From: Prosopocoilus inquinatus | Taxonomy: Eukaryota > Arthropoda > Insecta > Coleoptera > Lucanidae | NCBI GenBank assembly: GCA_036172665.1 | Contig: CM069871.1 | Location: forward strand, 6,076,001 to 6,140,000 | DNA: 64,000 bases | Direction: 5' to 3' | Part shown: positions 37,261-50,285 of the stretch, piece by piece | Layout of the letters: each line of letters opens with the position of its first letter | Numbering within the stretch: position 1 is the stretch's first letter | Made by a program: the position numbers and the translations under genes | The notes under the pieces: model-generated | Database searches by the model: none | Seen by the model: the letters and a program-made list of their open reading frames with translations, nothing else | Told to the model about the DNA's origin: nothing

Positions 37261-38759
37261 TATCAGATAAATACGTTTTTTGAAGAAAATTGAAAACATT
37301 TTTGACATTTAACTGTTTCGTTTCCAGAAAAAAAAAACAATTAACAGAGTATTAAGTGTAAGTGTACAGTTAGGACAATTATCGTAAATTAGTGGTTGTA
37401 ATTAATTAAATCAAGCAAAAATAAGTAATTACAATAATAAACTACTAATTATATGCGTAATGTATTTCATTTAAGTCACTATGAAAGGAAATCTTATCTG
37501 CTAACGTTTGCATAATAAATTAATACCTCATTTTTTATTTTCTCGAATCATAAAGTAGATGAACTAACGCATACATTTAGGGCGTGAGAAGTACATACAT
37601 TTTGTTAACATTTATAAATAGCCGTCGGAGTATGTGAAAATCTCACTTCCTTACGCCAAGCATTAATTAATGCAAACTATTTCAAAACGAACAAAAAAAA
37701 AAAGAAAAGGAGAAGTTCTGATCAGGATGCTCTTCAGCATGCCAACACAATACATTCACATGAAACCAACGCTCACTACACGAGAAGCTTTACGGTTTAT
37801 GTCTTAGTTATATATGGGTAACTATCTGGTTTTGCAAAATAGATTTAATTACACCTATAACAAGAAAACTATTTCCTACAACAATAAATACCGACGTTTA
37901 ATTTAATCGAACGATAGAAGATATTGAGAGGCCTAGTAAAATAAAGATGGCCGATAAAGCTGCGGCGGTTGTAGTTGTTGTTTCTTGCCATTAAATAATA
38001 TAAGATTCAGGAAACACGATATTGCAGAGTACAATGATTTCTCACATACCTAATATAATGTACCTGTATCTCTGATCGCAAGGAAGAATTGCATCAATTT
38101 GTGGCGTTTGATGATTCAGATAGATGCTGCAGATACTTTGTTCGTAATAAATACCTATTCCAGACACAATGGATATTTTATTTGGAAACAAAGATATACA
38201 AAAATATTATTCCAAAAGTGATTGTTAGGAAAAGGCATAAATACCTTCAACTTCACATATATTAGCAATAAAGCTTCTGAATATAAAATTCATTTCATGT
38301 ACAATTTAGTATTTAGTATACTTAAATCTGTTAACATTAAGATATGCTTACACCCTGTATAATTAAGTACCTCACTTTACATCTTTTACGTTAAGCTTCC
38401 AGTTTACTTTTAAGGTTAAAAAATCTGTATAAATAAGGCACGAATGTAATTTATGAAATTCTTTTGTACATACAATACGCCTTAAGTTGGTAACCCTGAA
38501 CATTTGCACCGATAGATGTGTATGATGATAAATGAGTAAAAATTTCAAAATCTTCCCAGACATTCAGTTCCTCAAGCCAATAAGTAACATTCTGCCAATA
38601 GATTAACATTACTGTTAGAGCTCAAAGAACGCTCGGTATTCCAGAAGTTGTTTAAAGACGTAGTTATTGTTAAGAAGAAATCGACGACAGACCTACCGTT
38701 CGTTAAAGGAATGAAATAATTAATTGACTTGTCTTACACGAGTTAACGTCTGCGCTCGC

Positions 38760-39450
38760 TAATTTTCAATCAGAAAGAATTTCCGTTTCCGAAAGTATGG
38801 GCTCTCAATTTAATCAAAATTTTATCCAAAAAAAAAGTCGAAATTATTGAACAGAAAAATACGTAAAAACTCCTGAGAAATTTAACAGCACGGAATAAAT
38901 AATGTAAACCTATGTACAGGGTGTTTCGCAAAATCTTAGTTAGGTATGACAGTACAATATGTGGAGAGCAAGAAAAGTTCTAATTTTCAATCAGAACATT
39001 TTCGTTTTCGAAAGTGTGGGTTCTCTATTTAATCAAAAAAAGAATTGAAATCGAAATTATTGAATAGAAAAATTCCTAAAAAGTCCTAATAAATTTAACA
39101 GCACGAAACAAAAAACGTAAACCAATGTACAGGGTGTTTCGCAAACTCCTAGTTAGGTATGACCCTAAAATTCTATGCAGAGCAGAAAAAAAACTCTAAT
39201 TTTCAATCAGAATTTCCTCGTTTCCGAAACTATGGGATTTCAATTTATTTCAAATTTATTCAAAGAAGAATTGAAATCGAAATTTTTGAACATAAAAATA
39301 CGTAAAAAGTCCTGAGAAATTTAACACCACGGAATAGATTATTATACAGGGTGTTTCGTAAACTCCTATTTAGGCATGACAGTAAAAATCCGTGGAGCGC
39401 AAAAAAGACTTCTGAAATCGTTTTTGGGTTGCAATAAAGTATAAATGAAA
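38760..39450 (+). repeat. 212-bp tandem repeat with ACAGGGTGTTTCG ends, three copies
   Basis: TTTTCAATCAGAAWGAWTTYC recurs near 38763, 38978 and 39189, each unit ending TACAGGGTGTTTCGCAAA (38927, 39128, 39345). This is the insect ACAGGGTGT repeat type arranged in tandem. Confidence 0.88.
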
Positions 39451-39839
39451 CGCTCGGACGCATTACTTTCGATACCTTTGTCATTATACGAAAGCAGAAA
39501 ATTAAAAAGAGAAAGAAGATTCAAACATCTTTAACACAAGTAAATCAGTTATCTACGATTAGCAACTTCGATGAATCGAAAATGATTACGTAACAAAAAA
39601 ATTCTTCTGATGACGTCTACCTGACATTTCTACAGCGTTCTTATATCATTGCGGGCTCTTGAAACGAACGAGCAAACCCCGCTCTCAATTGTATCCTTGA
39701 TCGTATCGGGGAAACGAAAATTCATTCGCAGAGAAGCGCGCTGTTGAAAATAAATAATTAATAACTACAACGGTCGCACTTGTAAAGTTTAGCATTGGGG
39801 GGGGAGGGGAGGGGTTACACTCCCCCGCTAGCTATATCT

Positions 39840-39926
39840 GCTCTAAAGCACCGTGAGAGTATTTCCATCCCCTGTTATCACATGAGGTTAAAACGAGATG
39901 GGAATACTCTCACAGTGTTCTAGAGC
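39840..39926. repeat. 87-bp hairpin with about 30-bp arms
   Basis: GCTCTAAAGCACCGTGAGAG then TATTTCCATC pairs with GATGGGAATACTCTCACAGT then GTTCTAGAGC with a few mismatches. It follows a G-rich run at about 39796-39814. Confidence 0.8.
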
Positions 39927-40099
39927 ACTCAATTGCAATGCCCATAAGTTCAGGGTGACTGAAAAATTATGCGTAAAATTTTCGTCAATAATTCACGGAA
40001 CACCCTGTATAAGCATGATCAATTATTAAAGAAAAAAGTTTGTTAAGACAATTAACGATTAAAATTGTTTTGCAAAAATCTAATTTTTTAATTTTCCCT

Positions 40100-42750
40100 T
40101 TTACCCTAAGAGGGAAATTAGCAGCGAGTTTCGATTCGAAAATGCAAAGAAAAACAAGAGACGATCGACTGATAAAAAAAAGCCTTTAGAAAAACAATGT
40201 AATAAAAACAAAATGGTACATTGATAATTTACACAGGATAATTCGAAACGACGAAATACAAAAGAAAAATGACTAACAACCGTACGAATTTTTTTCTTAA
40301 AAATGCTGTAAAAACAAAAGACGGTTGACAGTTGCATTAAAAATTATTGGACAAGCAAGACACGTTCATCCATCGTCATAAAATTATTGCTGAAGGCACT
40401 GTCAATAATTTGCGGAAGACCCTGTAAAATCAATAATTAGAAAAAAAAAATTGAAAGGAAAAACAATGTGAAAAAGAAAAACAAAAGATGACGACAAATA
40501 TTAAAATTTAAACAATATAATAAAACAAAAAAATAAAAACAGATCGACAAATCAAAAATTTAATATTAAATATAAAATTAAAAATGCAATGAAAACAAAA
40601 GATGATTGTCTGATGTATTAAAAATTAGAGAAACAAAACAAAACCATTTACGAACACTGTGTATATCGCCGTCGTTTGTTTTTGTTATGCCGTCCTCTTT
40701 TTTGAGTTTTTTTTTCTTAATCAGAATCTGCGGACGTTCTTTTGTTTCTCTTTTCAAATTTACTGAACCGCAATTCTCGCTTTCTCTTTTTAATGTCAGA
40801 CAGTATTTCCCGTCGATCGTCTTTTGTTTTTATGACGTATCAAAATTCGTTCGCTTTTTTTAGTCGCAGACACCATTTCCTGATCGTGTTTTGTTTTCAC
40901 GGCATTCTTTATTCGATACTTCTTTTTTAAGTTGAAATACGCCGATTACCTTTTTTCCTTTCTCAAATTTTTCGAATCGAAACCCGTTCTTTTTTCATAC
41001 ACCAATGTCGACTGTCTTTTGTTTTCATGAAGCCTTCTCTTTTTTTGGGGGGTTTCTTATTCGAGATTCGATCGTTTGTTTTTTCCTTTGAATTTTTGCT
41101 TTTTTTTAAATTTTACACATCGTCGATGATTCTTTTTATCAATCGTCTTTTGTTTCCATTAGGTTTACCTTTTTTTTACTTTTAATACATCTGTCAATTG
41201 TCTTGCTTTTTTTTTCTTCTAAATTTCCTATTTTAATCTAAGGCCACCGACTTTGAAGTATTTCCGTCAATCATGTTCTGTTTCTATCAATTTTTTCTTT
41301 TTTTTTTCAATTTTTAATTTGAAATCTGTTGATTGTCTTTTGTTTTATCTTCGAATAAATTGTCGTTTGTCTTTTACTTCGACTGTTCGAGTTCTTTTAA
41401 CTGTGTTTTTCTGTTTAATTTGAAAAGCCTTCGTCTATTGTTCCTTGTTCTTTTTTTTTTGGGAAGGGGTTTGACATTCAATATATTTTTTTTTATTTGA
41501 TTTTGAAATTGTGTCTCGCTTTTTTAATTTCTTCTTTTTTTTACTTTGAACACATCTGTCCATTTTCTTCTGTTTTTTTTTTGTGAATTTCTTATTTTAA
41601 TTTTAGGCCACTTACTTTGGAGTGTTTCCGTCAATCGTATTTTGTTTCTATTACTTTTCTCTTTCTTTTTTCAATTTTTAATGTGACATCTGCTGATCGT
41701 CTTTTGTTTCTTCTTCGACTGAATTACAGTTTGTCTTTTCCTTCGATGTTTTATTTGCTGACATTCTTTTATATTTTTAACTGCGTTTTTTTAGTTTAAT
41801 TTGAAAATTTTCGTCGATTGTTTCTTATTATTTTATTTGAGCGGGTGAGGTGGGGGAGGGATGATATTCAATAAATTTTTTTTGAAATTTAAGCTGAAAT
41901 TTAAACGCAGTCAAATTTAATTGACTTTGAAATTGTGTCTCGCTTTTTTAAATTTTTTATTTGTCGGCTCGTTCTGTCGATCGTCTTTTGGAAAGGAATA
42001 CTAAATAGAAAACTCTTTTGTTTTTAATTTTAGACATGAATTTGGAGTGTTCTCGTCAATCGTGTTTTGTTTTTATTACTTTTCTCTTTTTCAAGTTTTA
42101 ATGTGACACCTGCTGATCGTCTCTCTTTTCTCTCATTCTTTTCACTTTTTAATGTGACATCTGCTGATGGTCTTTTGTTTTTTCTTCTACTGAATTCTCT
42201 TTTGTCTTTTACTTCGACTGTTTTATTTGCTGTCCTTCTTTATTTTTCAACCCTGCGTTTTCCAGTGTAATTTGAAAAATTTTCGTGGATAGTTTCTTGT
42301 TTTTTTTTTCTTGGGAGAGGGTGGTGGTGGTGGTCTGAACTTCAATAAACATCTTTTTCTTAATTTAAACAAAATTAAACACAAACAAATTTTTTTGACT
42401 TTGAAATTGTGTCTCGCTTTTTTAAATTTTACTTGTCGGATCTTTCTGTCGATAGTCTTTTGCAAAGGAATATCTAATAGAAATCTCTCTTTTTCTTTCC
42501 TAATTTTAGACATCATGAGTTTGAAGTGTTCCTGCAACATATGTTTTGTTTTTATTATTTTTCTCTTTTTCAATTTTTAATATGAAATCTGCTGATCGTC
42601 TTTTGTTTTTCCTGTGACTGAATTGCCGTTTTTGGTTTCCTCTTTGACTTTTTTGTGTTTTCTTTGATTCATTCTTTTTCGAAACAGCATTTTTAGGTTA
42701 ATTTGAAAATTTTATCGCCCTTCTTTTTCTTTTCTTTACTTTCGATTATG
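40100..42750. repeat. Inverted GATCG array: A-rich arm to 40.64 kb, T-rich arm after
   Basis: Before about 40640 the plus strand carries AACAAGAGACGATCGACTGA-type units. After it the complement dominates (GTCGATCGTCTTTTGTTTTT near 40815). Units of about 480 bp repeat in the right arm, e.g. TGACATCTGCTGATCGTCTT near 41690, 42105, 42155 and 42586. It is the same family as the arrays at 13, 28, 45 and 49 kb. Confidence 0.75.
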
Positions 42751-42978
42751 GAATTCGATATTAAAAAAAAAAGGATACGAAATTACTCTTTTCGCTCCTT
42801 TTTTATTTGAAACGAAAGGTTGATGCCCTTGAAGTAGAAAACACAAAGACAAATGTACAAACAAGAGAGCTGAAATATAATATGCGCAGTGCAAAAAATA
42901 TTTATAAACAAATGTTAAATTTTTAATAATTGAAAATCAATATCATGTAGAATCAATTTTTGCAATTTACATTATCTA

Positions 42979-43190
42979 TACTCTATTTTTTATTGATAGC
43001 TGGTAAATCCCAAGTTATAAAAGAGTGTGGTTCTCCTATTAGTCATTTTATTCGTGTTCTTTTTTTATTTTATTAAACTAGCAACTAGTCGGTAACGATT
43101 GGGGTCAACTTTGAAATTTTTTGTCGTCTGTTAGCTCTATAATAAATTATACCATTCTGTAAAAACCGCCTATCAATAAAAAATAGAGTA
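42979..43190. mobile_element. 212-bp MITE with perfect 21-bp terminal inverted repeats
   Basis: TACTCTATTTTTTATTGATAG at 42979-42999 is matched exactly in reverse complement at 43170-43190. There is no coding capacity. The TA ends would suit a TA-target family such as Tc1/mariner, but that is a guess. Confidence 0.85.
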
Positions 43191-43654
43191 CAGTTTAGGA
43201 CGATATGACACAACGCAACCGTTACGATATACGTTTAATATCATAACCGTACATGCTATTTTTATGCAGGCTTTATATGTATACATTACTTTCTTAAGAA
43301 ATCGTTCAAAAAGTTAACTATACACACATGAAATGCAACTGCAATGAATAAATCGTTTTCTGCAGTTTATACTTTTAACAATTTATGCAAATTCCGTCCA
43401 GATACGTGCAATAATTAATATTTAAGTATCACATAGAAATCTAGGATGCATATTTCAGTATTTATGCTGTTTTACAATTTACAAGCACAAGAAAGTTAAT
43501 TACATTGTAACATCATTATGATTATTTATTCGACAGTTATTACTCTAGAGTCAAATAAGTTAAATCAATTACGCTTTTCTAAAATATACGAGTATTTAGT
43601 ACCTACTCGCGGATATTTAAATGCGGGAATACTACGTGAATGGATGTTATATTA

Positions 43655-43924
<270 letters not shown>

Positions 43925-44464
43925 TTATACAGAAGCGAAATAAATTTCTGGAAATTTCAAGCTGCAACTTTGTGGCAGCAAACTGGGACAAGCTGCGAGC
44001 ATGCACACATAAATCCAAACGCTAATGCATACCCCGTGTAATTGTGTGCCACATCTCGAAGAGAGCAAAAATATTCCGCCGCTGCTTGAAACTTTTAAAA
44101 CCATGTCATGCAACTTCGCCTTTTTTTTTGTATTGAAAAGTTGGTGAATAGTGTACCCGGAACGTTTTTAATTAAAGGCCCAAATTAAGATCAAAGGCAG
44201 TTTCTTAAATTATTTCTTTGAAGTAGGGTTGTATTTTAAAGTTTTGCGTTCGATTAAAAATTTGTGATCTGAAATGCGAGGCTTCAAAATAAAATATCTA
44301 CTCAATATTCCACAGGAAACACGATGAAAGATACAGTCGAGGCTACCCATTATATTGGCAGAGGGGAGCACGTCCTCGTCGATATACCTCTCTATCTTAT
44401 ACCGTGACTGGAAACTAAACGTTCCCTGTTGACTTGTTTTTACGAAAGACATATGAGGGGCAGG

Positions 44465-44690
44465 CTAATGGTTCGACGGTTAGCTTAGCCGACTTTGTAA
44501 GTCGTGCTGCCACTTGACGGGGTGCGTGGGTTCGAATCCCACCAGAGCCATGGATTTTTGTGTTGTCCATGGTTTTGAAACTGCCTGGAATGGTGAATGC
44601 CAAAAGGCAAGTATGAGCGGTGGTCTGCGCAGAGCTTAATGACCGCGGAAAAACGCAACCATCCCTTTTTACAGATAACCCAACCTACTC
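44465..44690 (+). mobile_element. tRNA-derived SINE
   Basis: It has a pol III box A (TAGCTTAGCCG, 44481-44491) and a perfect box B (GGTTCGAATCC, 44529-44539) at tRNA-like spacing. These are followed by CCCACCAGAGCCA, which is the 3' half of a tRNA with a GGCTCTG acceptor (as in tRNA-Thr). The 5' acceptor half (GGTTCGA) pairs only partly and extra sequence continues after it, so this is a SINE and not a functional tRNA. The complement reads GGIRTHAPRQ, the usual artefact peptide of such elements. The 3' boundary is approximate. Confidence 0.8.
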
Positions 44691-44999
44691 TTATAATCAA
44701 CGAGCCGCCGCTGGAAAACAGAAAAATATTAAACAAAAAAAATGCCGACATTTTCAAAACAGTCACAACTTGCTCTTTAAAAATGAAAATTAACTTTGTG
44801 ATAAATGATTATCATGCGAATAGAGGCAACACAAGAATTAATGTGACAGAAGAAGAAGAAGAAGAAAACAAGAGAAAACCGATTCAAACGACAACGAAAG
44901 GCAGACAAAAACAAAAGAAGTTCGTCGATTCTTATTCGGCTGGGAACAAAAGAAACATCTTCAATATGACTTTTTGAAAGTCAAACCAAGTTTTCATTT

Positions 45000-46800
45000 G
45001 TTTCTTTGCACTTCGTTCTTTCTTACATTTTGTTCTTTCTGACATATTTTAATTTCTTCTTGTTTTTTTTTTTGGCGTTTTGATTTTATTTAGAATCGTC
45101 GATCTTCTTTTGTTTCTTGCTTACTTCATATTTATTAGTTTTAAGTAATTGACTGTTCCTCTTGACGTTATTTTCTTTTCAAACAGTCCAGCTTCCAATC
45201 CCAACAATTGTCGATCTTCCTTTGTTTTTGTGTTTTCATATTTTATTTAGAATCGTTGATTTTGTGTTTTTGTCTCGTTTCTGCTTCGGCATATTCATAC
45301 TTCCATGTTGTTTGTTTGATTTAGTTCCACGTAATTCTTTGTTTCTTTTGTTTTTTTTTTGGTCGGTTTTTTTTTTGTATTTTCACACAACCTAGCTGCC
45401 AATCCCAACAACAGTCGAATTGTCTCATCTTCATTTGTTTTTTTGTTTTGTTAATCTTTTTCTTCGTTCTTGTCGTTCTTTATTCGATTTTTTTTGTTGG
45501 TGTTTTCATTTTACTTAAAATTGTTTATCTTTTGTTTCTGTTTTTTTTTTGCTTCCTTATCTCCATAGTTCCATCTTGTTTGTTTTATTTAGTTCTTACG
45601 TAATTCGTTGATTCTTTTGTTTTTGTTTCTTTAGTCGGCTTTTTTTATTTTCAAACAGTCCAGCTTCAAATCCCAATAGTAGTCAAATTGTCGACCTTCA
45701 TTTGTTTCTCTTTTTCTAATCTTTCTAATCTTTTCCTTCGTTTTTGTCGTTTTTTATTCGAATTTTTTTTTTCATTCTATTTAAAATAGTTGGTCATACT
45801 TCATCTTTCTTCTTGTTTTCTCGTCGGTCCTGTTGATTTTCGAGCCTGTCGTCTTATCTTTTGTTTTTCTGTTTGTCTTTTTCTTTGTATTTAGTCGTTC
45901 GCTATTCGACTTTCTTTTATTGTTCTGATTCTTTCGGTTTTATTTAACATCGTCGATCTTCTTTCGTTTTTGACTTCATATTTTCCTGTTTGTTTTGCAG
46001 TTCTTAATTCGTAATTCATTGTTTCGTTTTCATTTTTTTTTTTCGTTTTTTTTTGTAATTTTCAAACAGTCCAGCTTTCAGTCCCAACAATGGTCGAATT
46101 GTCGATCTTCAATTGTTTTTTTTTTTGTTAATCTTTTTCTTCGTTTTTGTCGTTTTTTCTTTGATTCTTTTGTTGTTATTTTCATTTTATTTAGAATCGT
46201 TGAAATTTTGTTTTTTTTTGCTTACGTATCTTCATTCTTACACGTTGTTTGTTTTGTTCAGTTTTACATAATTCATCTCTTTTCTTGTTTTTCTGTTGGT
46301 CCTCCTTGATTTTTGGAATAATCCGCCTGTCATCTTATCTTCTTTTGTTTTTTTGTTTGACTTTTTCTTTCTATTTCGTCGTTCGCCATTCGACTTTCCT
46401 TTACTGTTCTGATAGTTTAGGTTTTGTTTAAAATCGTCGATCTTTTGTTCTTCTCTTTTAATTTTTTCTTATTTACCTTCATTCTTTCGTGTTTTTTTTG
46501 TTTCAGTTGATCAAGTCATTTCTTTTGTTTTTGTTTTTTTTTTAGTTTTGAAACAATCGTCCCTCTTCTTTTGTTTTTTCTTCATCATTTTCCTCGCAGT
46601 TTGTCGTTCTTGACTCGAATTGTTCTTTTGCGGCGTTTTTAATTTACTTAGAATCGTCGTTCTTCTTTCGTTTGGTTTTTTTTTTTTGTTAACTTATTAC
46701 TTCATATTTTCGCGTCGATTCTTTCAGCTCTGCGTAATAATTCTTATGTAATTTCTTATGTTTTCTCGTTGTTCGTCTTTTTCTTCTTTTCTTTTCGATT
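45000..46800 (+). repeat. T-rich GATCG-family array
   Basis: AATCGTCGATCTTCTTTTGT and CAGTCCAGCTTCMAATCCCA recur through this stretch (e.g. near 45090, 45185, 45655, 46068 for the second phrase or its parts), with about 450 bp between better-matched units. It is the inverse orientation of the array at 48.78-49.18 kb, which contains the complements. Frames of 60-104 codons rich in F, L and S are by-products. Confidence 0.75.
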
Positions 46801-48529
46801 TTCACATTCTGCTACTTGTTCGATGGCTAGTTTGAGTTTTATAGCCGAAAATGTTCTCCCAGGGGTGTTTTCTCTCGGAATGCCAGAACAGGGTCGTTTT
46901 TTACCAAAAAAATTTCAAATTTTTCTCCCTCATTGCCTCTTCTTATGAGACTTCCTCCCCGATTAACTTATTTAAGGTATAGGTAGTTAAAGTTAGTAAA
47001 ATAAAGGGAACGATAATTTTAACAAATATATTAAACTAAAAAAATAAAAAGACAATACAATAATGAGGAACACAGCAACCGAATAATCGTAGACGTTTTA
47101 TATATATATAAAATTATATAAAGTAAATCTTTTGCAATTGCAGAAACGCCCACACATAAAAAATAAAATTTTACAATCTATAATAACATAAACGGAGGGA
47201 GGCAAGGATTTTTCTATCGTTTGCAGTGATTAGTTTTCAAGCTGTATTGATTCGCTTATCGGACGAAGTGTAATTAATCTTCCTATATCCAAATTAAATT
47301 TCAAATCCTTCGAAAGCTAAGCTTGACGAGATATACAAGTGCTTAGATTATCGAACATTACGTCGAGCATGTCGGAGGGTTTGCGTCCGTAACATATTTT
47401 ATTCAAATTTCCTATTATTTTAAAACCTCACATCAATAAAATAAATTAACAAACCGAATCCTCATCAAAAATTAATAAAACCTTTCAAATGTTTCATTTA
47501 TAACAAAAAAAAAACGAATAAACGTCGAATATTATCAAAACTAACATCAACACGCCCCGGCAAAAATCAAAACATATTTAATTTAAACGCACGCAAAATA
47601 AATTCGCAAGCCAGCAATTTATTAACGCGTGCACTTCCTTCTTTGCGTTTTCGAATTAAACGCGTTTACGTTACGCACGTTGGCGGCAGCACGTGTTCAT
47701 CGGAAACCCCGAAATGAAAAAGTATAAACACAAAGTCAATAAAGTAATTCAAATGTACCAGCAGCAAGCACATGGGGGGGTAAATTTTAATTGCGTTCCT
47801 CCGCAATAATTAAATCTGCGAACGTCTAGCGCATATTAAACACGGTAATTTCGGTTACTTTAACGAGTTTGAATTCCTTGCTTAAAACACGATTATACAT
47901 TTTTTTTGTTGTTGTAATTTTAAGCACTTTCTTGTTGATTAAAAAAAAAGTTGACGTTTCATTTCTTTATTGCGAAGCATTTTCAGGAACTTTTCGAGTT
48001 TTACCGCGAGCTTACCCGTCCGTGTAGTGATCCCCTTGCACATAACTGAACGCATTTTTAAAGATCTCACGTTATTTTCACGTCGATAATTTGATTTCAT
48101 ACATAATACATGCACTGGGGAACGAACGCATTCAGAAAATTTATCTCCTCCAAACTGATAGGAAGCTTTCAAACACCGGAAGATGTAGATTAGGAAGATT
48201 GGAGAGCTGTTTGAGTAACTTCCAATTAAGTAAAACGCATTAATAATAAGTATAACGAGTGACGTTTAACAGTTAAAATCTAAATAACGATTCACATTTT
48301 ACGAGCAACATAACAAGCAATTGTGTGCAAATCTCGAGGCCCTTCATGGTAGGCAAAGTTAGGCACATTCCAGACGAGGGACATCATGCACGTCCTATAA
48401 TTACACGAACATTGTAAAATCTGTAGTATTGAATACTATTGTAATATTCATTTTATTCGATTAAATCAGTGGTCGATATAGACCTTTTGGGGGAGTCGAT
48501 CAATCTCTTTTAGGGAGTCGAAGATAGTT

Positions 48530-49860
48530 ATGAGTTATAGTTACTATAGATTGTGAAAATAAAAATAAAATAGAGTCAAATCGCCGATGATCGTCGATCG
48601 ATTTGACTCTATTTTATTTTTATTTTGATAAACAATCTATCTTCTTTTTTCTTATTCTTTCCTTCTTTTTCTTCTTCTTTCATTCCAGTTGATCGAGTAG
48701 AAGAAAAATAAGAAAGATCGGTTGATTTTCAAAATACAAATAAAATAGAGTCAAATCTAATGGAAATAATAAAGACAAAAGACGATCATCGTCGATAAAG
48801 ATACGTAAGCAAAAAAAGATAAAAACAAAAGATCAACGATTCTAAATAAAAAAAAAATCGAATAAAAAACGACAAAAACGAAGAAAAAGATTAGGAAAGA
48901 AAAAACAAATGAAGATCGATAATTCAACTACTATTGCTGCACTGTTTGAAAATCAGAAAAAGGCCGACCAAAAGAAAAAAAAACTAAAGAAGCAGTGAAT
49001 TATGTAGAACGAAATGAAACAAACAATTGGAAGTATGAAGATAAGAAAGCAAAAAATGACAAAAACAAAAGATCAACGATTCTAAATAAAATGAAAACAC
49101 AAAAGAAATCGAATAAAGAACGACAAAAACGAAGAAAAATATTAACAAATGAACAATTCAACTATTGTTGGGATTGAAAGCCGGACCATTCGATTTGACT
49201 CTACTCTATTTTGATAATCAATCGATCTTCTCTTTTTTCCAGTTGATCGGAATAAAAGAAAAAAAGAACATCGATTAATTATTAAAATAAAATGGAGTCA
49301 AATCGCCGATTATCGTCGATCGATTTGACTCTATTTTATTCTTATTTTGATCAAATCAAAATCAAATAAATCAATCAATCTTCTTTTTTCTTCTTTTTTC
49401 ATTGCAGTTGATCGAGAGTAAAATAATCGAATCGAATGGAAATAAAAAAAAAAACAAAAGACGGTATTTGTCGCTTTGACTCTATTTTATTTTTATTTTG
49501 ATAATCAATCGATCTTCATTTTCTTTCTTTTATTTATTATTTACAGTTGATCGAATAAAAGAAAAAGAGAAAAGAAGATCGATTGATTATCAAAATAAAA
49601 ATAAAATAGAGTAAAATCGATCGACGATCATCGGTCATCGAGTCAAATCGTATGGAAATAAAAAAGACAAAAGACGATCATCGTCGATTTAATTTGATTT
49701 TATTTTTATTTCGGTAAACAATCAATCAATCTTCTTTTTTCTTCTTGTTTTATTCTAGTTGATCGAATCAAAGAAGAACAAAAGAGAAGATCGATTGACT
49801 ATCAAAATAAAATTAAAATAGAGTCGAAGCGCGTGGAAACAAAAACAAAAGACGATCACC
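48530..49860. repeat. Array of alternating inverted repeats (hairpin satellite)
   Basis: ATAAAATAGAGTCAAATCG and its complement CGATTTGACTCTATTTTAT alternate in orientation along the array. There is a perfect pair of 28-bp arms around a 15-base loop at 48556-48626, another pair at about 49283-49343 and a third with about 43-bp arms at 49475-49617. The GATCG core and ACAAAAGACGATCATCGTCG phrases tie it to the other GATCG arrays. Confidence 0.88.
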
Positions 49861-49980
49861 GTTGATGTGATCAGCTCGAAAATAAAAATTGTGCAAAATT
49901 AACAGTAAGAAGTCAAATCGACGGAAAAAATGGCGAACGCAATCAAAAATTTAATCTGCAAAAAAATAATTAAATATAAT

Positions 49981-50285
49981 AAAGTCAAATCGTACAACAG
50001 AGAAAGAAAAATCGAAGACGGACAGTGAATAATAAAAAAAAATAAATAAAATTAAGTCAAATCGAACAATAGAGAAAGGAAACCAAAGACGGATAGTGAA
50101 TAATAAAAATTAAATAAATAAAATAAAGCCAAATCGAATATTAGAGAAAGGAAACCAAAGACGGATAGTGAATAATAAAAATTAAATAAATAAAATAAAG
50201 TCAAATCGAATAACAGAAAAAGGAAAACAAAAACGGACAGTTAAATAAATAAAATAAAGTCAAATCGAACAACAGAGAACGGCGA
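49981..50285 (+). repeat. 70-74-bp tandem repeat, about four copies
   Basis: AGTCAAATCGAACAATAGAG then AAAGGAAACCAAAGACGGAT then AGTGAATAATAAAAATTAAA starts near 49983, 50057, 50130 and 50200. It grades into looser A-rich GATCG sequence up to about 50760. Confidence 0.85.

Noticed and set aside
40742..42580. Hydrophobic F/L/S-rich frames suggesting small membrane proteins.
   Set aside because: They come from T-rich satellite units; the same composition gives such frames throughout 40.6-42.75 and 45.0-46.8 kb.
44470..44550. A functional tRNA gene (Thr-like).
   Set aside because: The acceptor stem pairs only in five of seven positions, the anticodon arm placement is irregular, and the sequence continues as a SINE body.
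44415..44766. Minus-strand frames containing GGIRTHAPRQ, which often appears in predicted proteins.
   Set aside because: This peptide is a translation of the tRNA-derived SINE box B region, not a gene.
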